This document shows, in pieces, positions 1 to 8,118 of a stretch of DNA of 34,244 nucleotides. The DNA comes from an uncultured Collinsella sp. (GTDB taxonomy: Bacteria > Actinomycetota > Coriobacteriia > Coriobacteriales > Coriobacteriaceae). The stretch covers positions 1-34,244 of the forward strand of contig CABUBZ010000015.1 of assembly GCA_902489945.1 (NCBI GenBank). The letters run 5' to 3'. Position 1 is the stretch's first letter; each line of letters opens with the position of its first letter. A program made the position numbers and the translations under genes. The notes under the pieces were generated by a model. It had not been told where the DNA came from. It saw nothing but the letters and a program-made list of their open reading frames with translations, and did no database searches.

Positions 1-1
1 A

Positions 2-24
2 GGAAAGCACTTAATGTGCTTTCC
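2..24. terminator. Hairpin, possible end of an upstream gene
   Basis: A perfect 9-bp inverted repeat (2-10 and 16-24) surrounds the loop TTAAT. No clear T-run follows on the plus strand, so it may be a terminator of a gene outside the window or just a hairpin. The following 70 bases contain no gene. Confidence 0.4.
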
Positions 25-96
25 GTCTTGCGCAGGACTGTAGAGCAGGAAACTTAATTACGCGCCGCTCCCCGCCCACGCCGGGCAAGCTCTCCC

Positions 97-163
97 TTGT
101 ACTCCATCTCACTAAAGTGTATGATTCTGAACGTTATATGACTCACTTTAGCTAACTAAAGTG
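97..163 (+). promoter_or_regulatory. Promoter and palindromic operator of the amino-acid importer
   Basis: TTGTAC (97-102) and TATGAT (120-125) are separated by exactly 17 bases, giving a likely sigma-70-type promoter with a start near 132. The perfect inverted repeat CACTTTAG-CTAA-CTAAAGTG occupies 144-163, just downstream of the start. A third half-site, ACTAAAGTG, lies at 111-119 inside the -35/-10 spacer. Sites overlapping and following the promoter suggest repression. A related palindrome lies upstream of ilvE (32910-32925). The cognate regulator is not identified. Confidence 0.6.
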
Positions 164-180
164 CCATCAAGGGGGATACC

Positions 181-1041
181 ATGAATGCCGATATGTCTCG
201 TCGTCAGTTTGTTGGTCTAGCCGGTTCGCTTGCCACGGTGCTTGGCCTCGTCCTGGTAGGCTGCGGCGGTGGTGCCGATAAGGGCTCTGCTGCCGGATCT
301 ACCGCAGCCAAGGACGTGAAGGGCGCTGCGGAGTCCAAGAAGCTCATCGTGGGCTTTGACAAGTCCTATCCTCCGTACGGCTTTGTGGGCGACGATGGCG
401 AGTACACCGGCTTTGATCTCGATCTGGCCAAGGCTGTTGCCGATAAGCAGGGCTGGGAGGTCAAATACGAGGCCATCGACTGGGACGCCAAGGATACGCT
501 GCTTAACTCGGGCGCCATCAACTGCATCTGGAACGGCTTTACCATGGAGGGCCGTGAGGACGACTACACGTTCTCCGAGCCGTACATGCTCAACGAGCAG
601 GTGCTGGTGGTCAAGAAGGATGCGGGCATCAAGGGCTGGGACGATCTTGCCGGCAAGACTGTGATTACCCAGACTGATTCCGCTGCGCAGGACGTGCTTG
701 AGGGTGACCAGAAGGATCTGGCAGCGACGTTTGCCACGCTCGACACGATCGGCGAGTACAACACGGCCTTTATGCAGCTCGAGAGCGGCGCGGTCGATGC
801 CGTGGCGTGCGACCTTTCGATTGCCCAGTATCAGCTTGCCGCCAAGCCCGATGCCTATATGCAGCTTGATGAGCCGCTGTCCAGCGAGCACTACGCCGTT
901 GGCTTTAAGAAGGGCGACACCAAGTCGGCCGATGCTGTAGCCGAGTCGCTCAAGGCGCTCTACGAGGACGGCACGGTCAAGGACCTCTGCGATAAATATT
1001 CAAGCTATGGTTTGTCTTTCGATAATTGGGTGCTCAAGTAA
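181..1041 (+). CDS. Amino-acid ABC transporter, substrate-binding lipoprotein
   Basis: This 286-residue protein belongs to the bacterial solute-binding family 3 (polar amino acids, glutamine/histidine/cystine type). The N-terminus carries a signal sequence ending in a lipobox, LVGC, followed by a Gly-rich linker, so the mature protein should be lipid-anchored outside the membrane. SRRQFVG before the hydrophobic stretch resembles a twin-arginine motif, which is unusual for this family and may indicate Tat export. The binding domain begins near KKLIVGFDKSYPPYGF, followed by GFDLDLAKAVA, both typical. The ATG at 181 follows AAGGGGGA; a second ATG at 193 is possible. The stop codon overlaps the permease start (TAATG), so the three importer genes form an operon. 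The exact amino acid cannot be told from sequence alone. Confidence 0.93.
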   Translation: MNADMSRRQFVGLAGSLATVLGLVLVGCGGGADKGSAAGSTAAKDVKGAAESKKLIVGFDKSYPPYGFVGDDGEYTGFDLDLAKAVADKQGWEVKYEAIDWDAKDTLLNSGAINCIWNGFTMEGREDDYTFSEPYMLNEQVLVVKKDAGIKGWDDLAGKTVITQTDSAAQDVLEGDQKDLAATFATLDTIGEYNTAFMQLESGAVDAVACDLSIAQYQLAAKPDAYMQLDEPLSSEHYAVGFKKGDTKSADAVAESLKALYEDGTVKDLCDKYSSYGLSFDNWVLK

Positions 1042-1694
1042 TGTCTATTCAGGTCATGATGCAGATGCTTGGCCAGGGGTTCTTGGTCAGTTTGCAGCTG
1101 TTTGTGTTGACGCTGCTCGGGTCGATTCCGCTGGGAATTCCCGTGGCGTTTATGCGCATGAGCAAAATCGCGCCGCTTCGCTGGATTGCGCGCATCTATA
1201 TCTCGGTCATGCGCGGCACGCCGCTCATGCTGCAGATGTTTGCCATCTACTTTGCCCCGTATTACGTGTTTGGCATTTCGCTCACGCCCGATTCCAAGTG
1301 GACGGCGTGCGTCGTGGCGTTCATCATCAACTACGCCGGTTACTTTGCCGAGATCTATCGCTCGGGCTTGCAGTCCATTCCGCGCGGTCAATACGAGGCT
1401 GCCGAGGTGCTGGGCTATTCGCGCGTGCAGACGTTTCTGTATATCGTGATGCCGCAGGTCGCCAAGCGTATTCTGCCGGCGATGGGCAACGAGATCATCA
1501 CGCTGGTCAAGGACACGTCGCTGGCGTTTGCCATTGGCGTGGGTGAGATGTTCTCGACGGCCAAGGCGCTGGTCGCCTCGCAGGTGAGCATGGTGCCGTT
1601 TGCGATTGCGGCGCTGATTTACTGGGTCTTTAATTTCGTTGTCGAGATGCTGCTGGGCGCCGCCGAGAAAAAATTGGATTACTACCATGATTAA
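1041..1694 (+). CDS. Amino-acid ABC transporter permease (HisM/GlnP type)
   Basis: This inner-membrane permease of 217 residues is normal length for the polar amino-acid (HisMQ) family. The family loop that contacts the ATPase is visible as AEIYRSGLQSIPRGQYEAAE (about residues 108-127), and several hydrophobic segments precede and follow it. I start it at the ATG at 1041, which shares one base with the preceding TAA. An in-frame TTG at 1026 would lengthen it inside the upstream gene and is unlikely. The 3' end overlaps the ATPase gene by eight bases. It works with the lipoprotein and ATPase on either side to import an amino acid. Confidence 0.93.
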   Translation: MSIQVMMQMLGQGFLVSLQLFVLTLLGSIPLGIPVAFMRMSKIAPLRWIARIYISVMRGTPLMLQMFAIYFAPYYVFGISLTPDSKWTACVVAFIINYAGYFAEIYRSGLQSIPRGQYEAAEVLGYSRVQTFLYIVMPQVAKRILPAMGNEIITLVKDTSLAFAIGVGEMFSTAKALVASQVSMVPFAIAALIYWVFNFVVEMLLGAAEKKLDYYHD

Positions 1695-2451
1695 TTCGGT
1701 AATGAATATATCGAACGCTCGCAAGGCGTTTGGCGGCAATGAGGTGCTCAAGGATATCTCGCTCGAGGTAAAGCGTGGAGAGGTCGTGGCGATTATCGGG
1801 CCTTCGGGTGGCGGCAAGTCCACGCTGCTGCGGTGTGCCACGCTGCTCGAGACGCTCGACGGAGGCTCGCTCTCGTTTGGCGACCTTGCCGTTGCGACGG
1901 ATGCGGGTTCGGGCGCGGTCTATGCGAAGGGCGATGTGCCCAGGCAGGCGCGCTCGCGATTTGGCCTGGTGTTTCAGAACTACAATCTGTTCCCGCACTA
2001 TACCGTGATGAAAAACATCACCGATGCGCCGATCCGCGTTCTTAAGCGCCCGCGCGAGCAGGCGGAAGCTCGTGCGCATGAATTGATTGCTCAGATGGGG
2101 CTTGTGGGCAACGAGAACAAGGTTCCGTGTGAGCTTTCGGGCGGTCAGCAACAGCGCGTGAGTATCGCCCGCGCCTTGGCGCTCGACCCGGAAATCTTGT
2201 TCTTTGACGAGCCGACCTCGGCGCTCGATCCCGAGCTAACGGCCGAGGTGCTGCGTGTCATTAAAGACCTTGCCGCGCAGAATATGACGATGGTGATCGT
2301 GACCCACGCGATGCAGTTTGCGCGCGATGTTGCCGATCGCGTGGTCTTTATGGACGGAGGCCGCATTGTCGAGGAGGGTCCGGCCGAGCAGGTTATCGAC
2401 CATCCGCGCGAGCAGCGCACGCGTGAGTTTTTGAGCCGTATCGAGGGATAG
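1687..2451 (+). CDS. Amino-acid ABC transporter ATP-binding protein
   Basis: This 254-residue ATPase drives the importer. All hallmark motifs are intact: Walker A GPSGGGKST, Q-loop QNYNLFPH, signature LSGGQQQR, Walker B ILFFDEPTSALDPE, and the H-loop histidine in VTHAMQFA. The C-terminal HPREQRTREFLSRI is typical of the GlnQ/HisP group. The ATG at 1687 lies inside the permease 3' end (overlap 1687-1694), giving translational coupling; an ATG at 1702 is an alternative. An insertion of about 20 residues after the Walker A region is common in this subfamily. A strong terminator follows directly, closing the three-gene operon. Confidence 0.94.
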   Translation: MINSVMNISNARKAFGGNEVLKDISLEVKRGEVVAIIGPSGGGKSTLLRCATLLETLDGGSLSFGDLAVATDAGSGAVYAKGDVPRQARSRFGLVFQNYNLFPHYTVMKNITDAPIRVLKRPREQAEARAHELIAQMGLVGNENKVPCELSGGQQQRVSIARALALDPEILFFDEPTSALDPELTAEVLRVIKDLAAQNMTMVIVTHAMQFARDVADRVVFMDGGRIVEEGPAEQVIDHPREQRTREFLSRIEG

Positions 2452-2484
2452 GCTCAGGTATTTGCTCAACTATTAATTGAGGCG

Positions 2485-2524
2485 AAGCCGCCGCAGGTCT
2501 TACGGTCTGTGGCGGCTTTTTGTT
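2485..2524 (+). terminator. Intrinsic terminator of the importer operon
   Basis: The arms AAGCCGCC (2485-2492) and GGCGGCTT (2511-2518) form a GC-rich stem followed by a T-rich tract (2517-2524). Confidence 0.85.
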
Positions 2525-2761
2525 TGCATCGGCGGGGTTCAATAATCGCCTCACAAGCTTGTCTCTTCCTCTCGCCGCCTGTATTCATACGTGTGCCGAA
2601 AGGTGTGCATGGACGGTCGCCCGTGAGGGTAGGGTGGTGACATAGGACATTTGGAGGGTGAGTCGGCTCGGCTGCCGACCATGCTGCTCCCGGGATGGCA
2701 CCGACCGCGAACTCTCCCCGTTGGCGTCGCGCAATGCGCGCGGCCCTGCAAGGAGGTCATC
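2525..2761 (+). other. Upstream region of the EF-G-like gene
   Basis: This stretch contains no convincing gene. It includes a small hairpin in which GTCGGC pairs with GCCGAC (near 2661-2678) and a strong Shine-Dalgarno AAGGAGG at about 2750-2756. An open frame runs through the region into the downstream gene, but its N-terminal translation is low-complexity and is not supported by a ribosome-binding site. Confidence 0.4.
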
Positions 2762-4837
2762 ATGGGTGCTCCCAAGACCGGCAATGTAAGGAACGTGGTG
2801 CTCGTAGGCCAAGGCGGGGTGGGCAAGACTTCACTCGCCGAGGCCATGCTCCACCTTTCTGGCAAGACCGCCCGCCTGGGCGGCCACGACGGCACCAAGC
2901 CCACGCTCGACTATGACCCCGAAGAGGTCAAGCGTGCATTTTCCATCTCGACGACCATTGCACCGATCGACTGGAAGGGCGCGCGCATCAATGTGCTCGA
3001 TGCCCCGTGTTACCCCGATTTTATCGGCGACGCCTTTGCCGCGATGAGCGTCTGCGAGACGGCTCTGTTTGTGGTCGACGCCGAGGCCGGCCCGCAGCCT
3101 ACGACGGTTAAGCTCTGGTATGCCGCCGAGGACCTGCGCTTGGCGCGTGCGGTGTTCGTAAACCGCCTGTCGCGCTCCGAGGCCAGCTTTGCGACCACGA
3201 TGGACCTGCTGCAGGAGCGCTTTGGCACGCGATTGGGCGCCGTGACCCTTCCCTGGGGCGAGGGCGAGGACTTTGACGGCATTATCGACCTGGTGCGCAT
3301 GAAGGCGCGCCATTGCAACGGCACCGAAGCCGTTGAGTCGGAGATTCCCGAGGAGTATCGTGCCCAGGCCGAGGAGGCCCATGACCATCTGTGCGAGTTG
3401 GTGGCCGAGGCCGACGATGAGCTGATGATGAAGTACCTGGAAGGCGAGGAGACGCTGACGCAGGAGGAGCTTGAGGGCTTGCTGTCGAAGGCGATTGCCG
3501 AGCGCATCTTTGTGCCGGTCTTTGCGGGCGATTGCATCAAGGAGCAGGGCGTCAACTCGCTGATGGACGACATCGCGACGTACTTCCCGGCGCCGACCGA
3601 CTACGGTGAGATGCCGCTTATCGACGGCGATTCGCTTAAGATCTCGAGTGACGATGACCGTCCGGTGGCGTTTGTGTTTAAGACCTTGGCCGATCCGCAG
3701 CAGGGTCGCATCAGCTTTATCAAGGTGCTGACGGGTACGCTTGAGCCGGGTCTTGAGCTGATCAACGCGCGTACCCGCAAGGGCGACCGTCTGGCTCACC
3801 TGTATGTGATGTGCGGCCGCGACATGACCGAGGTCGGTCACGCCTATGCCGGCGACATTATCGTGGCACCCAAGCTGGCGGCCGAGACGGGCGATACGCT
3901 CTCGATTACCGGCAAGGTCGAGGCTGCGGCGTTTAAGTTCCCCAACTCGCAGTACCGCATTGCCATCGAGGCCGAGAATCGCGGCGACGAAGAGAAGCTC
4001 TACACGTTTATCGAGAAGGCCTGCAAGGCCGATCCGACCATGAGCATCGACCGCGACGAGGAGACCGGCCAGACCATTATCTCCGCCGTTGGTGAGGCGC
4101 AGGTTTCGGTGCTGCTCAACCGTCTGGAGGACCGCACCAAGGTCGTTGCCAAGAGCGTGCCGATCCGCATCCCGTATCGCGAGACCATCCGCCGCACGGC
4201 GAGCGCTCAGGGCCGCCACAAGAAGCAGACCGGTGGCGCCGGTCAGTATGGCGACTGCTGGCTGCGCGTTGAGCCGCTCATTGGGCCCGACGGCACGAGC
4301 GATGGCTATGAGTTTGTGGACGAGGTCGTAGGTGGCCGTATTCCGCGCTCGCTGATCCCCGCCGTGGACAAGGGTGTCCAGGAGACCATGAAGGACGGTA
4401 TTATTGCCGGCTATCCGCTCACGGGCATTCGCGTGGCTGTGTACGACGGCTCGTATCACAGCGTCGACTCCAACGAGATGGCGTTCCGCGCGGCGGCTCG
4501 CATCGGCCTGCGCAAGGCATGCGCCGATGCCGATCCGGTGGTGCTGGAGCCCATCGAGGAAATCACGGTGACTATCCCCGAGAGCTACGCCGGCGCCGTG
4601 ATGGGCGACATCTCGGCATCGCGCGGTCGCGTGACGGGCATGGAGACCGATGAGCGCGGAGACACCGTGGTCATCGCCCAGGCGCCGCTGGCCGAGCTGA
4701 CGGATTACTCGACGCGCCTGCGCTCTATCACGCGCGGCACGGGTGACTTTACCATGAAGCCCGCTGGCTATGAGCAGGTGCCTTATGACGTTCAGGCCAA
4801 GCTGGTCGAGCGCTATGAGGAGGGCCGCGCCAAGTAG
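2762..4837 (+). CDS. Elongation factor G-like translational GTPase paralog
   Basis: This 691-residue protein has the full EF-G architecture: G domain (about 1-270), domain II (RPVAFVFKTLADPQQGRISF), domain III, domain IV (GSYHSVDSNEMAFRAAA) and domain V. It resembles the EF-G2/FusA2-type paralogs rather than canonical EF-G. The P-loop GQGGVGKT (16-23) is intact. However, G3 reads DAPC (80-83) instead of DTPG, and G4 reads NRLS (134-137) instead of NKxD, losing the aspartate that usually selects guanine. Switch I is KRAFSI in place of ERGITI. The ATG at 2762 has an excellent AAGGAGG. It may be a divergent ribosome-associated factor with altered nucleotide use; its cellular role is unknown. It is monocistronic, with a terminator immediately downstream. 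Confidence 0.88.
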   Translation: MGAPKTGNVRNVVLVGQGGVGKTSLAEAMLHLSGKTARLGGHDGTKPTLDYDPEEVKRAFSISTTIAPIDWKGARINVLDAPCYPDFIGDAFAAMSVCETALFVVDAEAGPQPTTVKLWYAAEDLRLARAVFVNRLSRSEASFATTMDLLQERFGTRLGAVTLPWGEGEDFDGIIDLVRMKARHCNGTEAVESEIPEEYRAQAEEAHDHLCELVAEADDELMMKYLEGEETLTQEELEGLLSKAIAERIFVPVFAGDCIKEQGVNSLMDDIATYFPAPTDYGEMPLIDGDSLKISSDDDRPVAFVFKTLADPQQGRISFIKVLTGTLEPGLELINARTRKGDRLAHLYVMCGRDMTEVGHAYAGDIIVAPKLAAETGDTLSITGKVEAAAFKFPNSQYRIAIEAENRGDEEKLYTFIEKACKADPTMSIDRDEETGQTIISAVGEAQVSVLLNRLEDRTKVVAKSVPIRIPYRETIRRTASAQGRHKKQTGGAGQYGDCWLRVEPLIGPDGTSDGYEFVDEVVGGRIPRSLIPAVDKGVQETMKDGIIAGYPLTGIRVAVYDGSYHSVDSNEMAFRAAARIGLRKACADADPVVLEPIEEITVTIPESYAGAVMGDISASRGRVTGMETDERGDTVVIAQAPLAELTDYSTRLRSITRGTGDFTMKPAGYEQVPYDVQAKLVERYEEGRAK

Positions 4838-4871
4838 CGTATGGCTTTGCCTGTAACATACATGCCGATGC

Positions 4872-4907
4872 AAGGGCCGCTCTGGGTAATCCGGGGCGGC
4901 CCTTTTT
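4872..4907. terminator. Terminator between the EF-G-like and nuclease genes
   Basis: The perfect 9-bp arms AAGGGCCGC (4872-4880) and GCGGCCCTT (4896-4904) are followed by a T-run (4903-4907). The hairpin lies between convergent genes and could also help end the minus-strand nuclease transcript. Confidence 0.88.
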
Positions 4908-4937
4908 GATCCCTAGGGGACGGAGGAAAACGGATCA
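4907..4937. repeat. Possible GGGGAC-core hairpin repeat
   Basis: Short arms TGATCC (4907-4912) and GGATCA (4932-4937) flank the core GGGGACGGAGG. It resembles the other GGGAC/GTCCC-core hairpins scattered through this window, but its arms are short. Confidence 0.35.
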
Positions 4938-4966
4938 TTTTAGGTTCGGGGGCAGCTTGGACGGCC

Positions 4967-5935
4967 CTAGTCCCCCGAGGCCTGGTTGCGGCCGGTGGCG
5001 TAGTCGATCTGCACGTGCGGCTGCAGGTTGTAGCAGTACACGTGGAAGCAGAGGGTCTTGCCGTGGTCCTCGACCGATTGCGCCTCAAGGCGCACGCCGC
5101 GGCAGACAAGCTCCTCTTCGTTATACATGGGCGTGACGCGGTAGAGCACATGGTTGCCCGTATCGCGGATGTAGCCGAGAATCTGCTCTTCAAACGGTAG
5201 CATGCCCGTCTCGTTGAGATAGCGCGTGCCGGTGAGGAGATTCTTGCGGTTGGCGTTTTCGCCGCAGAGCGACCAGGCGATGAGGTGGCAGCGATTGTAG
5301 AGGCTCTGGCCTGGAATAAAGTCGTAGCGCTGCTGGTGCCAACCGGCAGGATGGATACGCGAGATATCACCGCGCTTGCCCTGGCCGAGCGATTCGGGGC
5401 CTACGCAGACGAGTGCCTTGCGGGTGCGACCCAGGCTGTCGAGTTTGGAGAATTTCTTAAAACAGCCCTCTTCGGTGGCACGCTCATACTCGTCGAGCGT
5501 GAATGACGGTGTACCTAGCGGGTGCGTGCTGTCGGCGCGCAGGGCGACATAGGGGTTGCCGGCGTAGTCGGGAATGCTGCTGAGGTATACGCCGCGGGCG
5601 CGGTCGAGATCGGGGTTTTCGACCTCGTCGATGGGGGTGGCGGCGCTGTCCGCGGAGGCAACGTTGCCGTTGGTGTTGGTCGCGGTGGATTCGGAGCCAT
5701 CGCCGGAGTCCTCGGAGCTTGCTGTTCCCGATTCGAGCCGGGCAACCAGGTCTGCCTCGTCGTCGGTGCGGCTGGGGCTCTCGTTTTGTTTTTCGGCCAG
5801 AGCCGTCGCCTGCTCATCGCTTTGCGGCGACAACAACTTGGGCGCTCCGTCGAGCGACCCTGTGAACAACGCAAACCCCAGCACCACGGCGGTGCCGATG
5901 GAAAGTACTTGCTTGTAGGCGGACTTGCGCGACAT
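4967..5935 (-). CDS. Secreted DNA/RNA non-specific endonuclease
   Basis: This 322-residue protein has an N-terminal hydrophobic segment (about 9-27) that acts as a signal peptide or anchor. A Ser/Asp/Thr-rich disordered linker (about 35-110) follows, then a beta-beta-alpha-metal nuclease domain. The catalytic region reads YNRCHLIAW (213-221), where H217 is the expected general base. GENANRKNLLTGTRYLN follows, with asparagines positioned to bind the metal. Cys replaces the Gly of the textbook DRGH motif, as I recall for this Streptococcus/Actinobacteria subgroup. The product probably degrades extracellular nucleic acid. The AGGAG ribosome-binding site lies nine bases before the ATG and is part of a hairpin (5938-5984). 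It is transcribed toward the EF-G-like gene. Confidence 0.87.
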   Translation of the reverse strand: MSRKSAYKQVLSIGTAVVLGFALFTGSLDGAPKLLSPQSDEQATALAEKQNESPSRTDDEADLVARLESGTASSEDSGDGSESTATNTNGNVASADSAATPIDEVENPDLDRARGVYLSSIPDYAGNPYVALRADSTHPLGTPSFTLDEYERATEEGCFKKFSKLDSLGRTRKALVCVGPESLGQGKRGDISRIHPAGWHQQRYDFIPGQSLYNRCHLIAWSLCGENANRKNLLTGTRYLNETGMLPFEEQILGYIRDTGNHVLYRVTPMYNEEELVCRGVRLEAQSVEDHGKTLCFHVYCYNLQPHVQIDYATGRNQASGD

Positions 5936-5937
5936 TG

Positions 5938-5984
5938 CGGCTCCTGGATGGACGGTTGGGAATCTACCAGTCTAGCAGGAGCCG
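5938..5984 (-). promoter_or_regulatory. Hairpin enclosing the nuclease ribosome-binding site
   Basis: The 9-bp arms CGGCTCCTG (5938-5946) and CAGGAGCCG (5976-5984, plus strand) are perfectly complementary. In the minus-strand mRNA the AGGAG Shine-Dalgarno of the nuclease sits in the arm next to the start codon, paired with an upstream CTCCT across a 29-base loop. Such pairing would reduce translation until it is opened. Confidence 0.5.
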
Positions 5985-6095
5985 GCAGGGGCCGTTCTGT
6001 CGAACAAATACTCAAGATTTGGGATAGACGTTACTGATTCATTTGCCTCATATGGAGCTGCGGCGGTTGTGTACATGGAATCAGTCGGCGTTTCT

Positions 6096-6140
6096 CCAGA
6101 TAAAACCTGCCAAAATAAGCCTGTCCCTTTTTGGTAGGTT
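6096..6140. repeat. 45-bp hairpin repeat, left copy
   Basis: It forms a 12-bp hairpin (6104-6115 with 6129-6140, one G-T pair) whose loop contains CCTGTCCC. A second copy at 8183-8227 has the same orientation and differs at only three of 45 positions. The two bracket the AlbA-type regulator and its operator array. Confidence 0.8.
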
Positions 6141-6210
6141 AATCGTGAGCTATTTCACCGCAACTTAGGGCACGGTTAGGATGTGTGCACTTTAAAAAGA
6201 AGAACCCATG

Positions 6211-6401
6211 ATTAGAGAGGTCGCGCTCGTCTCTCTAAATGTCTCTATAAAGAGAAAGTCAGTTAAAGAGATAACATTGGGCAATCTAACAGTGAATTCG
6301 GTACATCTCTCTAAATGTCTCTCTAAAATAAGGTGCTTATCTCTCTAAAGTTAGAGAGATATACTATACTTTAGAGAGATAAATCTATCGTTTTAGAGAG
6401 A
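6211..6401 (+). promoter_or_regulatory. Array of TCTCTCTAAA operator boxes
   Basis: Copies of TCTCTCTAAA occur at 6230-6239, 6306-6315, 6318-6327 and 6340-6349. Inverted copies occur at 6370-6379 and 6392-6401 (TTTAGAGAGA), with near-matches at 6211-6219, 6242-6249 and 6351-6360. The pair at 6339-6360 is a perfect 9-bp-arm palindrome with a 4-bp spacer. The last box lies five bases before the ATG and overlaps the ribosome-binding site. The rest of the gap (5985-6210) shows no gene, only the 45-bp repeat. Autoregulation by the downstream protein is the natural inference. Confidence 0.75.
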
Positions 6402-6405
6402 CGGA

Positions 6406-8106
6406 ATGTCAATGCTGCTGGATGAACCCCTTGGCCTTATCGTTGAGCGCCTTCGCAGGCGAGGGACTGATGACGCATCGGTAGAAGTTAAAGCCTGCAC
6501 GAATAAATTGAGCGCAGACGTATGGGAGACAGTGAGCGCTTTTGCGAACACTGCGGGTGGGCTCATTATTTTGGGCCTGAACGAAGCCGAAGGATTTGTT
6601 CCTTCGGCTAACTTTGCTATCGATAGGGTGCGCGATCAGTTTGTTTCGGGTATCGGAGACGGAGGCTCAGCGGCAGTGGTGACCCATGCGCCGCGGTACG
6701 AGCTTGATCGAGGCGAGGTCGACGGGCTCCAGGTGCTTCTGGTGCGCATCTTTGAACTTGAGCTTAAAGCGAAGCCTTGCTATATCGGCGCGCGCGGCGT
6801 GCAGAACGGTAGCTACAAGCGCGTGGATGATAAAGATATCAAGATGTCACCCGCTGAGCTATATGAGTTGCAGAGTGCGTTGCTTCCGAGCGATGCAGAC
6901 GACACGGTGGTTTCGGAGGCAACGGTCGAGGATTTGGATCCAGATGTCGTGCGGTCTATTATCGCAAATCGCCGGCTGCAGACCCCGCGCGTTTTGCGCG
7001 GGGCCGATACGCTGGAAAAGCAGCTGGTCAGACTCAATATCACTACAAAGGATGGTGCCGTGAAGCTCGCGGGGCTTCTGTCGGCGGGAATTTACCCCCA
7101 GCAGTTCTATCCCAAACTGATGATCGATGTCGCCGTTCATTCCGATGTGGAAAAATCTGCACCCGGGCAACCCCGGTTTATTGACCGCCAGTTGTGCGAT
7201 GGCCCGATTCCGGCTTGCATCGAAGATGCCCTTGCCGCGATTGGACGAAACTTGCGCAAAGCGGCGATAGTGCAAGGCGCTGGCAGAAGGGATGATTGGG
7301 AAGTTCCCCAGGAGGTTTTGCGCGAGGCCTTGGCAAATGCCTGCATCCATCGAGAATATTCGCCCATGTTTGTGGGGCAGGCCGTGAGTGTCGATATCTA
7401 TCCAGACAGAATAGAGATCAAAAACCCTGGCGGGCTTTGGGGCGGAAAGACGGTGGACAATCTTGCAGACGGGGAATCGCGCTGCCGAAACTCAAAGCTC
7501 ATGAGCCTAATGGGGGCGACGCCGTTAGAGCATGCCGAGGGGGCCGTTGCGGAAAGCCAGGGGTCTGGTATCCCGGCTATGATTCGCGAGATGGAGTCTC
7601 GTTCGCTTGGCAGGCCGAAATTTATCGTTAAGGCCGATTCGTTTACGGTGCTGCTTTCCCGGCACGGGGCGGAGCTTGCTGAAAACCGCACGTGGATTCA
7701 GAGCCATGTGGGCACCGAGCTGACGGATCGCGAGGAAACACTGCTCATGTTTATGCGGGAGCATGGGTGCGTATGCGATGTTCAAAAAATACGAGAGGCC
7801 CTGAAGTGGGATTCGGATGACATTCGCCTGATCTGCGGGGACCTTGTGGATAAACATGTCCTGTCAAAATGCGGCAAAGACACGTATGAAATTATCGATA
7901 TGAACAGAGAATCGTCAGCTTCGACGGCGGATAGGATCCTGGAGGCTCTCAGCGCCGAAGTGGATATGACGGCGCGAGAAATAGCGGTTGCATCGGGGGT
8001 CAGAATTTCGTCTGTCCGTTACCATCTGCCAAAAATGGCAGATAAAGGACTCATTGAGGTAATGGGTTCATCGACGAGCCACAATCGCCGATATCGGAAG
8101 AAGTAG
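6406..8106 (+). CDS. AlbA_2 (Schlafen-like) and HATPase_c_4 domain regulator
   Basis: This 566-residue protein has three parts. The N-terminal Schlafen/AlbA_2 domain (about 5-150) shows VEVKACTNKLSADVWETVSAFANTAGG in pieces typical of the family (for example SAFANTAGGLIILGL). A GHKL-like HATPase_c_4 region (about 270-420) has EVLREALANACIHREYS and IEIKNPGGLWGG. C-terminal winged-helix segments include TAREIAVASGVRISSVRYHL. Members are called ATP-binding transcriptional regulators; a few lie in defence regions. Here it stands alone behind its own operator array and between direct repeats, suggesting a self-regulated unit that can move or was acquired. Its codon use (more AAA, CGG and GGG) is looser than that of its neighbours. 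Start chosen at 6406; the ATG at 6412 is an alternative. Its targets are unknown. Confidence 0.85.
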   Translation: MSMLLDEPLGLIVERLRRRGTDDASVEVKACTNKLSADVWETVSAFANTAGGLIILGLNEAEGFVPSANFAIDRVRDQFVSGIGDGGSAAVVTHAPRYELDRGEVDGLQVLLVRIFELELKAKPCYIGARGVQNGSYKRVDDKDIKMSPAELYELQSALLPSDADDTVVSEATVEDLDPDVVRSIIANRRLQTPRVLRGADTLEKQLVRLNITTKDGAVKLAGLLSAGIYPQQFYPKLMIDVAVHSDVEKSAPGQPRFIDRQLCDGPIPACIEDALAAIGRNLRKAAIVQGAGRRDDWEVPQEVLREALANACIHREYSPMFVGQAVSVDIYPDRIEIKNPGGLWGGKTVDNLADGESRCRNSKLMSLMGATPLEHAEGAVAESQGSGIPAMIREMESRSLGRPKFIVKADSFTVLLSRHGAELAENRTWIQSHVGTELTDREETLLMFMREHGCVCDVQKIREALKWDSDDIRLICGDLVDKHVLSKCGKDTYEIIDMNRESSASTADRILEALSAEVDMTAREIAVASGVRISSVRYHLPKMADKGLIEVMGSSTSHNRRYRKK

Positions 8107-8118
8107 ATGCAGCCGGAC

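Noticed and set aside
2762..4837. Tetracycline-resistance ribosomal protection protein
   Set aside because: The G-domain and domain IV features fit EF-G paralogs of the EF-G2 type. It lacks TetM-like features that I can see.
2831..4873. Long minus-strand open frame opposite the EF-G-like gene
   Set aside because: It is an antisense shadow with no recognisable domain, and it is opposed by a strongly supported gene.
4967..5935. Inactive nuclease because Cys replaces Gly in the DRGH motif
   Set aside because: The catalytic His and following Asn residues are intact, and NRCHLI is, to my recollection, common in this subgroup.
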